A stretch of DNA of 64,000 nucleotides, from contig CAVQVI010000007.1 in assembly GCA_963717075.1 (NCBI GenBank), forward strand, positions 1 to 64,000. The letters run 5' to 3'. Below the pieces are notes generated by a model. That model had not been told where the DNA came from. It saw only the letters and a program-made list of their open reading frames with translations, and did no database searches. The translations under genes were made by a program, and so were the position numbers. Below are positions 33,882 through 43,181 of the stretch, piece by piece; position 1 is the first letter of the stretch, and the number at the start of each line of letters is the position of its first letter. The stretch comes from JBGOTP01 sp963717075 (GTDB taxonomy: Bacteria > Acidobacteriota > Vicinamibacteria > Vicinamibacterales > CAVVIG01).

Positions 33882-35447
33882 TCATCGAGCCTCCCTGGCC
33901 CAGGACGCCACCGCCGCCTGCGGCGCGAGGCCAACCACCTCGCGAGCAACGGGCACCTGCATCCGCCGCAGGACGAAGAAGGCGAGCACGGCCGCGGCCA
34001 AGTCGAAGGCGATGGCGATACCGAAGACGCCCGCCCAGCCGATCTTCGGCATCGTGAACGTACCGGCGAAGGGCGTCCAGACCTTGGGCACGACGGTAAG
34101 GACGATGCCGTACGTGATCAGCACGCCCGCAACCGCGAGCACAATGCCCTTGGCCGTCCGCCCCAGTTCCATGCGAAGCGCCGTGGGAGCGAGGAAGAGC
34201 GCGAAAAACACCAGAGCGCCGCCCAGCAGGAGCAGGAGGTCGGCGCGAAAGTCGAAAGCCCTCCCTGCGGCGAGCGCCGACCCGATCGGCACGAAGACGG
34301 AGGCGGTGCCCTTGGCCGTATAGAGGAAGCCGTAGTTCGCCGTGGCGTGCTTGCGGCCGAAGAAGTCTCCGCAGATGGCGGGCATGAGGGAGTAGATCTC
34401 GCCCCATCCGAAGAAGGTGAAGGCGCTGAAGACGACGAACAACAGCGGGTTCGCAGCGAACCTGATGAGCAGGAAGATGGCCAGCGCCTCCAGGCTGAAA
34501 GCCACGGCCATCGTTTTCTCACGGCCGATGCGGTCGGAGACCCAGCCCCAGAAGGGACGGCAGAGCCCGTTCAGCACGCGGTCGGCCGAGAGGGCGAACT
34601 GCAGCGCTGGCAGCGTGAACCAGATGAAGGTAATGGGGACCTTATCCACCTTGAAGTCCACGGCCATGGGATTGAGTTGGGCCGTGGCCATCAACCCACC
34701 GGTCGCCACCAGCGTCATCATCAAGTACATCGTCCAGAACTGCGGCGTCGAGGCCATCTGGCCGGACGTGAAGTCCACTGCGGATTGGCGCTTCTTCACC
34801 ATCATCTCGCCGCCCGCAGCCTCGGTCCAGGACGCCGGCAGCCAGCCGGCGGGCGGGGACTTGAGGAACAGTGCCGCGATGACGACGACCGCGCCTTGGA
34901 TGATGCCCCAGTAGATGAAGGCGTGCTGGTATCCGTCCCTGTTGATCATGTTGGCGATCGGCACCACGGTGAGCGCGGAGCCGGCGCCGAAGCCTGCGGC
35001 CGTCAGTCCGGCGGCGAGCCCGCGGTGGTCGGGGAACCACTTCAAGGCGCTGCCGATCGCCGTGCCGTACACCACGCCGGCGCCCAGTCCGGCGATGGCG
35101 TAGGCGACATAGAGAGCGGTGATGGACTCCGCGCGTCCGCTTCCAACCCAGCCCAGCCCCGCCAGGACGCCCCCGAGCATGACGAGGAGCTTGGGTCCGA
35201 ACTTGTCCACGAGCCAGCCCTCGAAGGGCACGAGCCACGTCTCGAGGAGCACGAAGACGGTGAAGGTGACCTGGATAACGGCCAGTTCCTGCCGCAGGTG
35301 CGCCATCAGCGGCGGCACGAATAGCGTCCAGCCGTACTGGAAGTTCGCCACCGCCACCATGCTGAGCACGCTGAAAAAAAGGATGAGCCAACGGCTGTCG
35401 ATGAGAGCCCGGAGCCCCGTTTTCTGCTCAGCCGGAATTGCGGACAT
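33882..35447 (-). CDS. oxlT: Oxalate:formate antiporter, MFS family
   Basis: 521 residues, intact, about 12 transmembrane helices. It shows the OxlT-family start WLILFFSVLSMVAVANFQYGWTLFVPP, the MFS loop motif GWLVDKFGPK, and helices around GLGAGVVYGTAIG and WFPDHRGLAAGLTAAGFGAGS. In Oxalobacter this family exchanges external oxalate for internal formate and so builds proton-motive force. Its place as first gene before oxc and frc makes the assignment firm in context; transport specificity is inferred. ATG at 35447 is preceded by GAGGTG and, 14 bases upstream, by a perfect palindrome. Confidence 0.88.
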   Translation of the reverse strand: MSAIPAEQKTGLRALIDSRWLILFFSVLSMVAVANFQYGWTLFVPPLMAHLRQELAVIQVTFTVFVLLETWLVPFEGWLVDKFGPKLLVMLGGVLAGLGWVGSGRAESITALYVAYAIAGLGAGVVYGTAIGSALKWFPDHRGLAAGLTAAGFGAGSALTVVPIANMINRDGYQHAFIYWGIIQGAVVVIAALFLKSPPAGWLPASWTEAAGGEMMVKKRQSAVDFTSGQMASTPQFWTMYLMMTLVATGGLMATAQLNPMAVDFKVDKVPITFIWFTLPALQFALSADRVLNGLCRPFWGWVSDRIGREKTMAVAFSLEALAIFLLIRFAANPLLFVVFSAFTFFGWGEIYSLMPAICGDFFGRKHATANYGFLYTAKGTASVFVPIGSALAAGRAFDFRADLLLLLGGALVFFALFLAPTALRMELGRTAKGIVLAVAGVLITYGIVLTVVPKVWTPFAGTFTMPKIGWAGVFGIAIAFDLAAAVLAFFVLRRMQVPVAREVVGLAPQAAVASWAREAR

Positions 35448-35461
35448 CGATACACCTCACT

Positions 35462-35479
35462 AGTGACAATCTTGTCACT
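35462..35479. promoter_or_regulatory. Palindromic operator upstream of the oxalate operon
   Basis: AGTGACAA (35462-35469) and TTGTCACT (35472-35479) form a perfect 8-base inverted repeat with a 2-base centre. It begins 14 bases before the oxlT start. Upstream on the minus strand a weak promoter can be drawn (CTGAAA, 17 bases, TATTCT), which would put the palindrome in the early transcribed region, where a bound dimer could act as a roadblock. The regulator is not in the window. Confidence 0.55.
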
Positions 35480-35542
35480 CCGTAGGATTCCCGCCCCCGC
35501 CGGTTTGTGGTCGCCAGAGAATACCCGAAATGCGGGCAATTT

Positions 35543-35682
35543 TCAGAGATCCACCTTGTCGACATCGACCCCGCGGCGGTCGAACGTGCCGTCGAACGCC
35601 AGCCGGGTCACCTGCGCGCGCGACTGCATGCGCACGCGCCGCGAGACCTGTCCGGGGCTGCTTGTCGACCGTCCCACTTTGC
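35543..35682 (-). other. Short orphan ORF tail between oxlT and a quinoprotein gene
   Basis: The minus strand reads GQVSRRVRMQSRAQVTRLAFDG then TFDRRGVDVDKVDL and stops at 35543. It has coding-like composition but no recognisable family and no clear start. It could be the 3' end of a lost gene. Confidence 0.25.
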
Positions 35683-37443
35683 TTAGGGCAAGCCGAATAC
35701 CTGAATGGTGTTCGTCGCGATGACTGCCACGTACTGCTTGCCTTTGGCACTGTACGTTATCGGGCTCGCGTTAATGCCTCGAGGCATCGTCACCTTGAAC
35801 AGCTCGCGGCCGCTCCGGGCATCGAGCGCACAGAATTCACCGGTATCGCTGCCCTGGAACACGACGTCGCCCGCAGTTCCGAGATTCCCCGCGCTACCGA
35901 TATTGGTATTCGATGGATGTTCGTGCTGCCACACCAGCTCGCCCGAGACGGGGTCGTACGCTGTGACCGTTTCCGTTGCCGGAACACCGTAGTCAAGGTC
36001 GCGCTTGGCGATCGTGGCCGAGTGGCCATCTCCCTGGCCTTCCCGCAGCGAGTCTCCCACAACTTTAACGGTAAACGACAAGGCAGCATTCTTGCCCGTC
36101 ACGTAGAGGAGATTTGTGCGAGGACTGAACGACATCGAGCCAAAACTCGATCCGCCATGCGAGACGATGAATAACTCGTTCAGCGAGTACGGATAGTACA
36201 TGGGACGGGCGCGTTTGGCCTTTTCGGGGTCCGGAACAATCGGAAACGTCGCACAAAACGGCGTCATCGGCACGCCCTTCGCCGTGTACGGGTAGGGCTG
36301 CGTCGGCCACACCTGCTCCCCGGGGACGTCAGTCGTCGTGCGCACCGCAGTCTCGACAATCGGATTGATTGGCTGTCCCGTCTCGCGGTGGAAGAGATAC
36401 AAAAAGCAGTTCTTCCCGGCCGAGCCGACGCCCTTGACGGTCCGTCCTCCGACGTTGACGTCGAACAGCATAGGCCCGGTCACCAAGTCCCAGTCCCAGA
36501 GATCGTGATGAATCGTCTGAAAATACCAGGCCAGTTTTCCCGTATCGAGACGCACCGCGAGAACCGAATTGGTGAAGAGGTTCATCCCATGGCGCGCGGT
36601 CCCCTCGTAGTCGGGCGAGGGATTCCCCGCATTGACGTAGATCAACCCCAGATCGGGATCAATGGCTGGCTGATGCCATATCCCGCCGCCGACTCGCTGG
36701 CCGCCGATCCAGCTGTCTTTCGCAATCTCCCACCCGTCCTCCCCGGGCGACTGCGGAACCGTACTGAACACCCACTTGACGGCTCCCGTCTTGGCATCCA
36801 TCGCGGCAAGCAGCCCGCCGGGAATATGCCTCTCGGAGAGGGCCAACCCCACATACAGCATGCCGTTGAGATAGGCGGGCGGGCTCAGCAACCTGTAACC
36901 GGCAGCGTCCTTCTTGGGGTATTTGGCCTTCACGATTTCATCCGACACGAGGAGCCGCCCCTTGCTGCCGAACGACTGAAGCGGCTGGCCGCTTTTGGCA
37001 TCGACCGCGTAGAGAACATTGTTCCCGTACGGTCCGCCGAATGCGTAGATATAGCCGTCGCCGTATGTCGGGCCACGGCCGCCGCCCGGAAACGGAGGGT
37101 CGACCTGATAGCTCCACAGCGCTGCGCCGGTAGCCGCATCGACCGCGAAGAGCTTGCTCCCCGCGTTGTAGTACATCACGCCATCGATCACCAACGGAGT
37201 CGATTGCCTGATTACGTCGCTGGCGCTGGCGTCTATTGACCACTTTCGTGTCAGCTGACCCACATTCGATGTGTTGATCTGATCGAGCGGTGAGTAACGG
37301 CTGTTGCGGAGATCGACGTTATTCGACCGCCAATCACCCGACGTCCCCTTCTGTGCTCGCGTCGGCACGACCAACCACGTACTCATGCCCACGAAACTCA
37401 GACACGCTCCAAGTACGCAGAACCGGCACTTCATGAATGTCAT
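35683..37443 (-). CDS. PQQ-dependent alcohol/sugar dehydrogenase (quinoprotein), secreted
   Basis: 586 residues, eight-bladed quinoprotein propeller. Signal peptide, then NSRYSPLDQINTSNVGQLTRKW, STPLVIDGVMYYN, AVDAATGAALWSY, WYFQTIHHDLWDWDLVTGP (active-site region) and LNEL...SHGGSSFGSMSFSP, with late blade VVFQGSDTGEFCALDARSGRELFK. It oxidises alcohols or sugars in the periplasm and passes electrons onward. No C-terminal heme domain, so a separate cytochrome is needed. ATG at 37443 is preferred because AGGAGG lies upstream. The 3' end of a related gene is at the right edge of the window. Confidence 0.88.
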   Translation of the reverse strand: MTFMKCRFCVLGACLSFVGMSTWLVVPTRAQKGTSGDWRSNNVDLRNSRYSPLDQINTSNVGQLTRKWSIDASASDVIRQSTPLVIDGVMYYNAGSKLFAVDAATGAALWSYQVDPPFPGGGRGPTYGDGYIYAFGGPYGNNVLYAVDAKSGQPLQSFGSKGRLLVSDEIVKAKYPKKDAAGYRLLSPPAYLNGMLYVGLALSERHIPGGLLAAMDAKTGAVKWVFSTVPQSPGEDGWEIAKDSWIGGQRVGGGIWHQPAIDPDLGLIYVNAGNPSPDYEGTARHGMNLFTNSVLAVRLDTGKLAWYFQTIHHDLWDWDLVTGPMLFDVNVGGRTVKGVGSAGKNCFLYLFHRETGQPINPIVETAVRTTTDVPGEQVWPTQPYPYTAKGVPMTPFCATFPIVPDPEKAKRARPMYYPYSLNELFIVSHGGSSFGSMSFSPRTNLLYVTGKNAALSFTVKVVGDSLREGQGDGHSATIAKRDLDYGVPATETVTAYDPVSGELVWQHEHPSNTNIGSAGNLGTAGDVVFQGSDTGEFCALDARSGRELFKVTMPRGINASPITYSAKGKQYVAVIATNTIQVFGLP

Positions 37444-37721
37444 GGGAGTTTTAGCCCTCCTGGGTGGGAGACCGTTTGGTGCCATCGGGCCACGGACCGT
37501 CGGCTAGTGATAGAAGAGAGCCTTCACCATAGCACACTACACGGGTACACCTCCGGACTGAATGGATTCTCGATGGGCTCGAGCCGACAGGCTTTCACGT
37601 CGACGTAGCCGAGATCGTTGGCGTGTCGTGCAGGTGTCGGGATACACAAATTGTGGTATTCCTATCCACAAAGAACACGGCGGGTGGCTCACGAAGCCCG
37701 CGAAGAAAGTCAGCTGTCCTA

Positions 37722-38990
37722 ATGACTCGACGGGTTGCTCTCCTGACGGCGCTGATCGTTATCTCGCTCACGGTGTTCCGCCATCAGATTGGCGCCCAGG
37801 GCGCTCCTGGGTGGCCTCAATGGGGTGGGCCAGGGCGGAATTTTCACGTTGAATCGGCCACGATCGCTCGCGCATGGCGCGACAGGGGCCCGACCGAATT
37901 GTGGCGGCGTCCGGTCGGAGAAGGCTACTCCTCGATTCTCGTCCAGGACAGCACGCTCGTGACGATGTATCGTCGAGGTGACGCGGAAGTGATCATCGCC
38001 TTGGATGCCGCGACTGGCGCCACGCGCTGGGAGCATGTGTATGATGCGCCGATCGCCCACAACGGCTATTTTGACGTCTGGCTCAACGCGGCCGGGGCGG
38101 GACCTTACTCGACACCGCTCATCGCTGACAACACGGTGTTTGCCGTCGGGGTAAACGGCCAATTTCACGCGCTCGACCTTCGTACGGGAGCGCGCCGCTG
38201 GTCGCACGACCTGGTGGCGCTATTCAAACTGCATGAGTACAACGCGTTCGCGTCGAGCCCCATCGCCTACGCAGGAAACGTCCTTCTACCGCTCGGCGGA
38301 AGCGGCCGCGGTGTGGTCTCCCTCAAACGCGACACCGGAGCGGTCCTCTGGCAGAGCGATCCCATCGCCTTGGGTCCCGGCTCTCCCATCCTTATTGATG
38401 TCAACGGCCGGAAAGAGCTGGTTGTCTGGGGGCAGCAGGAGATCGTGGCGATCGACCCTGACAATGGCCGAATCGAATGGCGCCATCCACATGCGGCTCA
38501 GTACGGACTGAACATCAGCACACCGGTTTGGGGTCCCGACAACCGTCTCTTCGTATCGTCTGCCTACGGCGGCGGCAGCCGCATGCTCCGGGTGTCGCGC
38601 GTCGACGGCCGCACGACGGCAACAGAACTATGGGCCAATAATCGGATGCGCCTCCACTTCGGCACTGCGCTCAGAATGGGGAACGTCGTCGTCGGCAGCA
38701 GCGGGGACTTCGGGCCGGCCTTCATCATGGCCGTGGACGCCGAGACGGGAACCGAGCTCTGGCGCGATCGAAGCTTTGCTCGTGCCCAGATGATTGACGC
38801 CAACGGAATGCTGGTCATCGTCGACGAAAGCGGAGACCTCGCGCTGGCGTCAATTACCGACAAGGGTCTTCGCGTTCATGCGCGCAAGGCGATCCTCGCG
38901 TCGAACGCATGGACCCCGCCCACCTTGGTCGGGGCAACGCTCTACCTACGGGATCGAAAGGACATCCTTGCGCTGCGTCTGAGCGAGTAA
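37722..38990 (+). CDS. Secreted PQQ-binding-like beta-propeller protein
   Basis: 422 residues. The ATG at 37722 opens a signal peptide (LLTALIVISLTVFRHQIGAQ); the frame upstream of it is not coding-like. Blades repeat as IIALDAATGATRWEHV, FHALDLRTGARRWSHD, VVSLKRDTGAVLWQSD, IVAIDPDNGRIEWRHP and IMAVDAETGTELWRD. It resembles the protein at 2919-4259 in start (GWPQWGGPGRN) and length. No active-site residues of quinoprotein dehydrogenases are evident. It is followed after 58 bases by the amidohydrolase on the same strand, a likely two-gene operon. Confidence 0.78.
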   Translation: MTRRVALLTALIVISLTVFRHQIGAQGAPGWPQWGGPGRNFHVESATIARAWRDRGPTELWRRPVGEGYSSILVQDSTLVTMYRRGDAEVIIALDAATGATRWEHVYDAPIAHNGYFDVWLNAAGAGPYSTPLIADNTVFAVGVNGQFHALDLRTGARRWSHDLVALFKLHEYNAFASSPIAYAGNVLLPLGGSGRGVVSLKRDTGAVLWQSDPIALGPGSPILIDVNGRKELVVWGQQEIVAIDPDNGRIEWRHPHAAQYGLNISTPVWGPDNRLFVSSAYGGGSRMLRVSRVDGRTTATELWANNRMRLHFGTALRMGNVVVGSSGDFGPAFIMAVDAETGTELWRDRSFARAQMIDANGMLVIVDESGDLALASITDKGLRVHARKAILASNAWTPPTLVGATLYLRDRKDILALRLSE

Positions 38991-39048
38991 CGCGGCCTCG
39001 ATCCACAACATTGGCGCGCAGGGTTAGCGCAAGATCACGTAAAAGGGC

Positions 39049-39972
39049 GTGGATGGCAAGATGACAAGTCACGCGGCACGGAGGGCAAGTCGGCGGGGCT
39101 TTCTGGCCCAGGTCGCCGGAACGGCGATGGCGGTGGCTGCGGGAGGGCGCTTCGCCGAAGCGGCCCCGCAACGCGGGCGGCTGCGCGTCATCGACGTTCA
39201 TCAGCATGTCCGTCTGATGCCTGGCTCGCTCGGTGAGACCCTTGCCAATCCCGAGATCGAGCTCAAGACGCGCCTTGCCACCATGGACAGCAATGGCATC
39301 GACCAGGCCATCATCATTCCAGGCCATGACTATCTGCGGCCGACCGGGCTGGCCGACACGCGCGCCCTCAACAACGCCATCGCCGTCTACGGTCGCGCCA
39401 ATCCCACGCGGTTTCCGGCCGCGATCGGCGTCGTCGAGCCGCTCTATGGCGATGCGGGCCTGGGCGAACTGGATCGTATCAAGAGCGAGCTGGGGCTGGC
39501 CGGCGTCAGCTTCGATACCCGCTACCAGGGTGTGAACACCGACAGCGCTCTGGTGCGCCGGCTAATCGCCCGAATGGGAAAGCTCGGACTGGTGCCGTAC
39601 CTCCACACAGTCCCAGAAATCAGCTCCGAAACGCCGTGGCGCATGGCCGCTCTGGCCCGGGATTTCCCCGGCATGCCCATGCTGCTGCTGGATGCCCTTT
39701 CCTCGTTCGAGCAGCTCCAGCAGGTGTACTTCGTGGCGGACCTCGCGTCCAATCTGCTGTTCGACACCGGCCAGGTCCTGCTCTTTGACCGGATCCGGCC
39801 GTTCATCCGTCGCTTCGGCGCGGAGCGTGTGGTCTTTGGGTCCGACCTCTATTCCCATCCGATAGGCATTCAGCCCCATGTTCTGCCGGGGATCCGGGAA
39901 GCGGATCTTGGTGATGCGGAACGATCGCAGATCCTATCCGGCAACATCATGAAGCTGCTCGGGATTTCTTGA
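39049..39972 (+). CDS. Amidohydrolase family protein (TIM-barrel), Tat-exported
   Basis: 307 residues. A twin-arginine signal (RRGFLAQVAGTAMAVAAGG) is followed by VIDVHQHVRL, which carries the metal HxH of the amidohydrolase-2 (ACMSD-like) superfamily, and by the late VVFGSDLYSHP, where the catalytic Asp is expected. Members hydrolyse C-N bonds or decarboxylate aromatic acids; the exact reaction cannot be read. Start could also be the ATG at 39061. Confidence 0.8.
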   Translation: MDGKMTSHAARRASRRGFLAQVAGTAMAVAAGGRFAEAAPQRGRLRVIDVHQHVRLMPGSLGETLANPEIELKTRLATMDSNGIDQAIIIPGHDYLRPTGLADTRALNNAIAVYGRANPTRFPAAIGVVEPLYGDAGLGELDRIKSELGLAGVSFDTRYQGVNTDSALVRRLIARMGKLGLVPYLHTVPEISSETPWRMAALARDFPGMPMLLLDALSSFEQLQQVYFVADLASNLLFDTGQVLLFDRIRPFIRRFGAERVVFGSDLYSHPIGIQPHVLPGIREADLGDAERSQILSGNIMKLLGIS

Positions 39973-40163
39973 TCCGCGTCCGGATCGAGAAATGGCAGCA
40001 ACTTTCTCGCGAAAAAATCCGCGTGCACCACTCTGGACTCGCCCCTTCCGTTACCTGCAGGCGGAGGCAGCGAAGTAGTGCGAGTCCGGATTTTGCCGTC
40101 GGCTGGCTGAAGCTCTTGACCCCTAACGTTGCCACAGCGACGCGACGACGTGAGTTCACGGAT

Positions 40164-41471
40164 TCACGGGGTCGTTCGGTTCAGCAGCTGGTTCAGCGTC
40201 GGGACGCCCTTGAACACGAACTTCTGCAGCCGGTTGTTGTAGATGTTCCCCTTCGAATCAACGGTGATGTAGTGGTTGGCGCCGGCCGGCGTCGGCAGCG
40301 ATCCGAGCAGCTGCAGGTCGCGCCGTCTGTAAATCATGATCTTGAAGTTCTGGTTGTCGCCGACGTACAGGAACCGCTGCCCCGGGTCGCTCGAGAACGC
40401 GACGGTCGAGGGTGCCCCGAAACCGGCCGATTCCTTGCGCGGTGAGAGCGGCCCCAGCAGCGAGAGGCGGTTTCCGCCACGCACGCCAGGGAGGAACCCG
40501 AGGTCGGCCGGCGTATCCGGCTCAACGAAGAGTTCTCTCACGTACCTGCCGTCGCGACGGAATACCTGGATCCGGTTCCGATTGCGGTCGCACACGTACA
40601 CCAACCCGTCCTTCGAGATGCGGACACAGTGCACGCTGAGGAACTGGGGCGGCGGCGGCGCGCCCGGGAGGTACATCTCCGTCGGGTCGGCAATCAGCCC
40701 CTGTTGGTCCGCGAGGAGACGCAAGTCGTTCGGCCGCTTGCCGTATGCGCCCCAGTGCCGCTTGTAAGCGCCGGTGTCCGCATCGAAGACCACGACACGA
40801 CGATTGACGTACCCATCCGCGACATACACTTCGTTCGTCGCGGGATCGACCGCGAGATCAGTCGGGCTGCCGAGCAGCTTGTGGTCGTTGCTGCCGCTGT
40901 TCTTCCACAACTCGCCCAGCTGCAGGAGGAACTTCCCGTCCCGTGAGAACTTGAGCGCCACGTGGCCGTTGCCGGCCACCCAGACGTTGTCCTTGTGATC
41001 GACGAAGATGCCGTGCTCGGCGGGCGTCCCGGCTGGCCACATCCGAGAAGGGTTCGGGTTCTCCATCCACTGGTAGCCCTTGCCAGGCCCGCCGAAGGCC
41101 TGCGGCAGGAGATTCCCGACCGCGTCGAACGCAAACACACGCGGGAGCGCCGTCCCCTCCGCTTCCGTTTTCCGCGAGGCCGGACTTGGCACCTGAAGGA
41201 TCCATACATTGTCGCGTGAGTCGGTCGCCACGGACACGCTCGGCCGCCCGTATGCAATCGGACTGAGCTCCGGCAACGATTTCCCTGCCGGCAGCGGGTT
41301 CGGCCACGACGGCTCAGTCTCGAAATGAGGCGGAATCGCATCGCCGAGCCCGGACGCGTTCCCCTGTGCCTGCTCGCCAGCAACCCGAGCGGCCGGACCG
41401 CGGGCATTCACCAGCGCCGTGAGTCCGCCCAGCAGAACCGCACCTGCCGACCACCGCAATAGCCGTGTCAT
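40164..41471 (-). CDS. Secreted NHL-repeat beta-propeller protein
   Basis: 435 residues. A signal peptide, then NHL-type blades: VWILQVPSPASRKTEAEG, HGIFVDHKDNVWVAGNGHVALKF, SPTDLAVDPATNEVYVADGYVNRRVVVFD, VRISKDGLVYVCDRNRNRIQVF and HYITVDSKGNIYNNRLQKF. The layout matches peptidyl-hydroxyglycine amidating lyase-like six-bladed propellers of Acidobacteria, but activity is not assured. ATG at 41471 follows GAGGAG. Confidence 0.8.
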   Translation of the reverse strand: MTRLLRWSAGAVLLGGLTALVNARGPAARVAGEQAQGNASGLGDAIPPHFETEPSWPNPLPAGKSLPELSPIAYGRPSVSVATDSRDNVWILQVPSPASRKTEAEGTALPRVFAFDAVGNLLPQAFGGPGKGYQWMENPNPSRMWPAGTPAEHGIFVDHKDNVWVAGNGHVALKFSRDGKFLLQLGELWKNSGSNDHKLLGSPTDLAVDPATNEVYVADGYVNRRVVVFDADTGAYKRHWGAYGKRPNDLRLLADQQGLIADPTEMYLPGAPPPPQFLSVHCVRISKDGLVYVCDRNRNRIQVFRRDGRYVRELFVEPDTPADLGFLPGVRGGNRLSLLGPLSPRKESAGFGAPSTVAFSSDPGQRFLYVGDNQNFKIMIYRRRDLQLLGSLPTPAGANHYITVDSKGNIYNNRLQKFVFKGVPTLNQLLNRTTP

Positions 41472-41619
41472 CTTGTTCTCCTCTCGTCGGCATGCCCAGG
41501 AACGCGGTCGCGAACCAATGCACCGGCAAATAGCCGAGGGTTCCGGGCTGTCGCCCCAGCCGTCGAGGAAGCGGCGCCAGCCGACTCGCGAAGGAACTCG
41601 GATGGACGCCGCGCGCTGA

Positions 41620-42957
41620 CTAATGTTGATCCAGCGACCCCGACGCCTTGTCCTTCAGGGCACGCAGAGACGCATAGCTGATGACCGCCGCCATGCACAT
41701 GTACCAAGCAATGGCGGTGGAGCTCCCGTACTTCCGCAGGAGTAGCGCTGCAACGATCGGTGCCGGACCGCCGGCGGTCAGTGATGCGAGTTGGTAACCG
41801 AGGGCAGAGCCACTATAACGGACGCGCCCAGGAAAACTTTCAGCGATGAACGCAGCCTGCGGCCCGTACTGGAGGTCGTGCACCGGAAGACTGATCAGAA
41901 TCGCGAGAAACACGAGCGGCACGCTCTTGGTGTCGAGCATCGCGAAATAGACGAACGGGAACACCATCATGGCGAAGCATCCGATGGCGATGATCCTGCG
42001 GCGGCCGTAGACATCGGACAGATGGCCAAAGAGAGGGATGGTGATCAGGGACACCATCGACATGATCATGACGAAGACGAGAATCATTCCACGGCTCAAC
42101 CCCAGGACAACCGTGCCGTAGGTGATGATGTAGGTCCCGAAGAGGTAGAATGGAATGTGCTGTCCCGTCCGGAGCAGCGCGGACAACACCACCTCCCGCC
42201 AGTTGCGACGAAATACCTCGACAAGCGGCGCCTTCTCGATCCGGCCATCGGCCTTCAGTTTGGCGAACACCGGGGATTCGAGAATGCCGAGCCGAATCCA
42301 CAGGCCGACGCCCACAAGCACGATGCTCAGAAGGAATGGAATCCGCCAGCCCCACGTGAGAAACGCCTCGTCGGACTGAACCGCGGTCATCAATGCCATC
42401 GCACCATTCGCCAGCACGTAGCCTGCAGGCGCACCGAATTGTGCGAAGCTGGTGGTAAAGCCGCGGCGCTTCGGATCGGTCCACTCACCCGCCAAGAGCA
42501 CAGAGCCGCTCCACGCGCCACCAATGCCGAGTCCCTGCAGAATGCGGCCGACCGTCAGCAGCACAGCCCCCCACATGCCGATCACGCTGTAATCCGGCAC
42601 AAGGCCGATGCCTACCGTCGCGAGACCCATCAGCATCATCGTCGTGACCATGAGAGCCTTTCGGCCCACTCGATCACCATAGTGGCCGAACAACGCGGCG
42701 CCAACAGGGCGTGCGGCGAAGCCGACAAAGAAGGTCGTGAAGGAGAGCAGGGTACCCGTGAATGGATCGGAGCGTGGGAAGAATTTCTGAGGAAAGACGG
42801 CGGCCGCGGCGACCCCATAGAGGAAGAAGTCGTACCACTCAATGGTCGTACCAATCGCGGACGCTGTTACAGCCCGGACCATCATCCGGCGCCTGTCCAG
42901 CGTTTCGACCGCCGGTCCACTCTCCACTGCTGCAGCACGAGAGAGCAGCTTTGACAT
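41620..42957 (-). CDS. MFS transporter of the metabolite:H+ symporter (MHS) type
   Basis: 445 residues with about 12 transmembrane helices. MHS-family marks are TTIEWYDFFLYG, FPRSDPFTGTLLSFTTFFVGFAARPVGA with FGHYGDRVGRK, and GRILQGLGIGGAWSG. Family members import dicarboxylates, proline/betaine, shikimate or aromatic acids; the substrate is unknown here. ATG at 42957 is chosen because GAGGAGACAGAGG precedes it. Confidence 0.85.
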   Translation of the reverse strand: MSKLLSRAAAVESGPAVETLDRRRMMVRAVTASAIGTTIEWYDFFLYGVAAAAVFPQKFFPRSDPFTGTLLSFTTFFVGFAARPVGAALFGHYGDRVGRKALMVTTMMLMGLATVGIGLVPDYSVIGMWGAVLLTVGRILQGLGIGGAWSGSVLLAGEWTDPKRRGFTTSFAQFGAPAGYVLANGAMALMTAVQSDEAFLTWGWRIPFLLSIVLVGVGLWIRLGILESPVFAKLKADGRIEKAPLVEVFRRNWREVVLSALLRTGQHIPFYLFGTYIITYGTVVLGLSRGMILVFVMIMSMVSLITIPLFGHLSDVYGRRRIIAIGCFAMMVFPFVYFAMLDTKSVPLVFLAILISLPVHDLQYGPQAAFIAESFPGRVRYSGSALGYQLASLTAGGPAPIVAALLLRKYGSSTAIAWYMCMAAVISYASLRALKDKASGSLDQH

Positions 42958-43181
42958 CCTCTGTCTCCTCAATCTGGAGGCGCCGACCGAGCGTATCCTA
43001 ACACGCGATTCCGATCATGCCGCAGCAGATGACCGCGTCGCATTGCCGACAGATACCCGCGCCGCCGAGCGCCTACGCGCTTTCCGTTGGCGGCGGCCGT
43101 CGCGTACATGGACTTTGCAACGGAGGTCGGAAGCCTTCAGGGTGACTCCGCCACACGTGTTCGAGAGTTTTTTGTCGAGGA

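Noticed and set aside
33333..35324. Long plus-strand ORF of 663 codons
   Set aside because: It is antisense to oxlT and the start of oxc. The protein is rich in Arg, Gly, Glu and His with no family pattern, as expected for a shadow frame in high-GC DNA.
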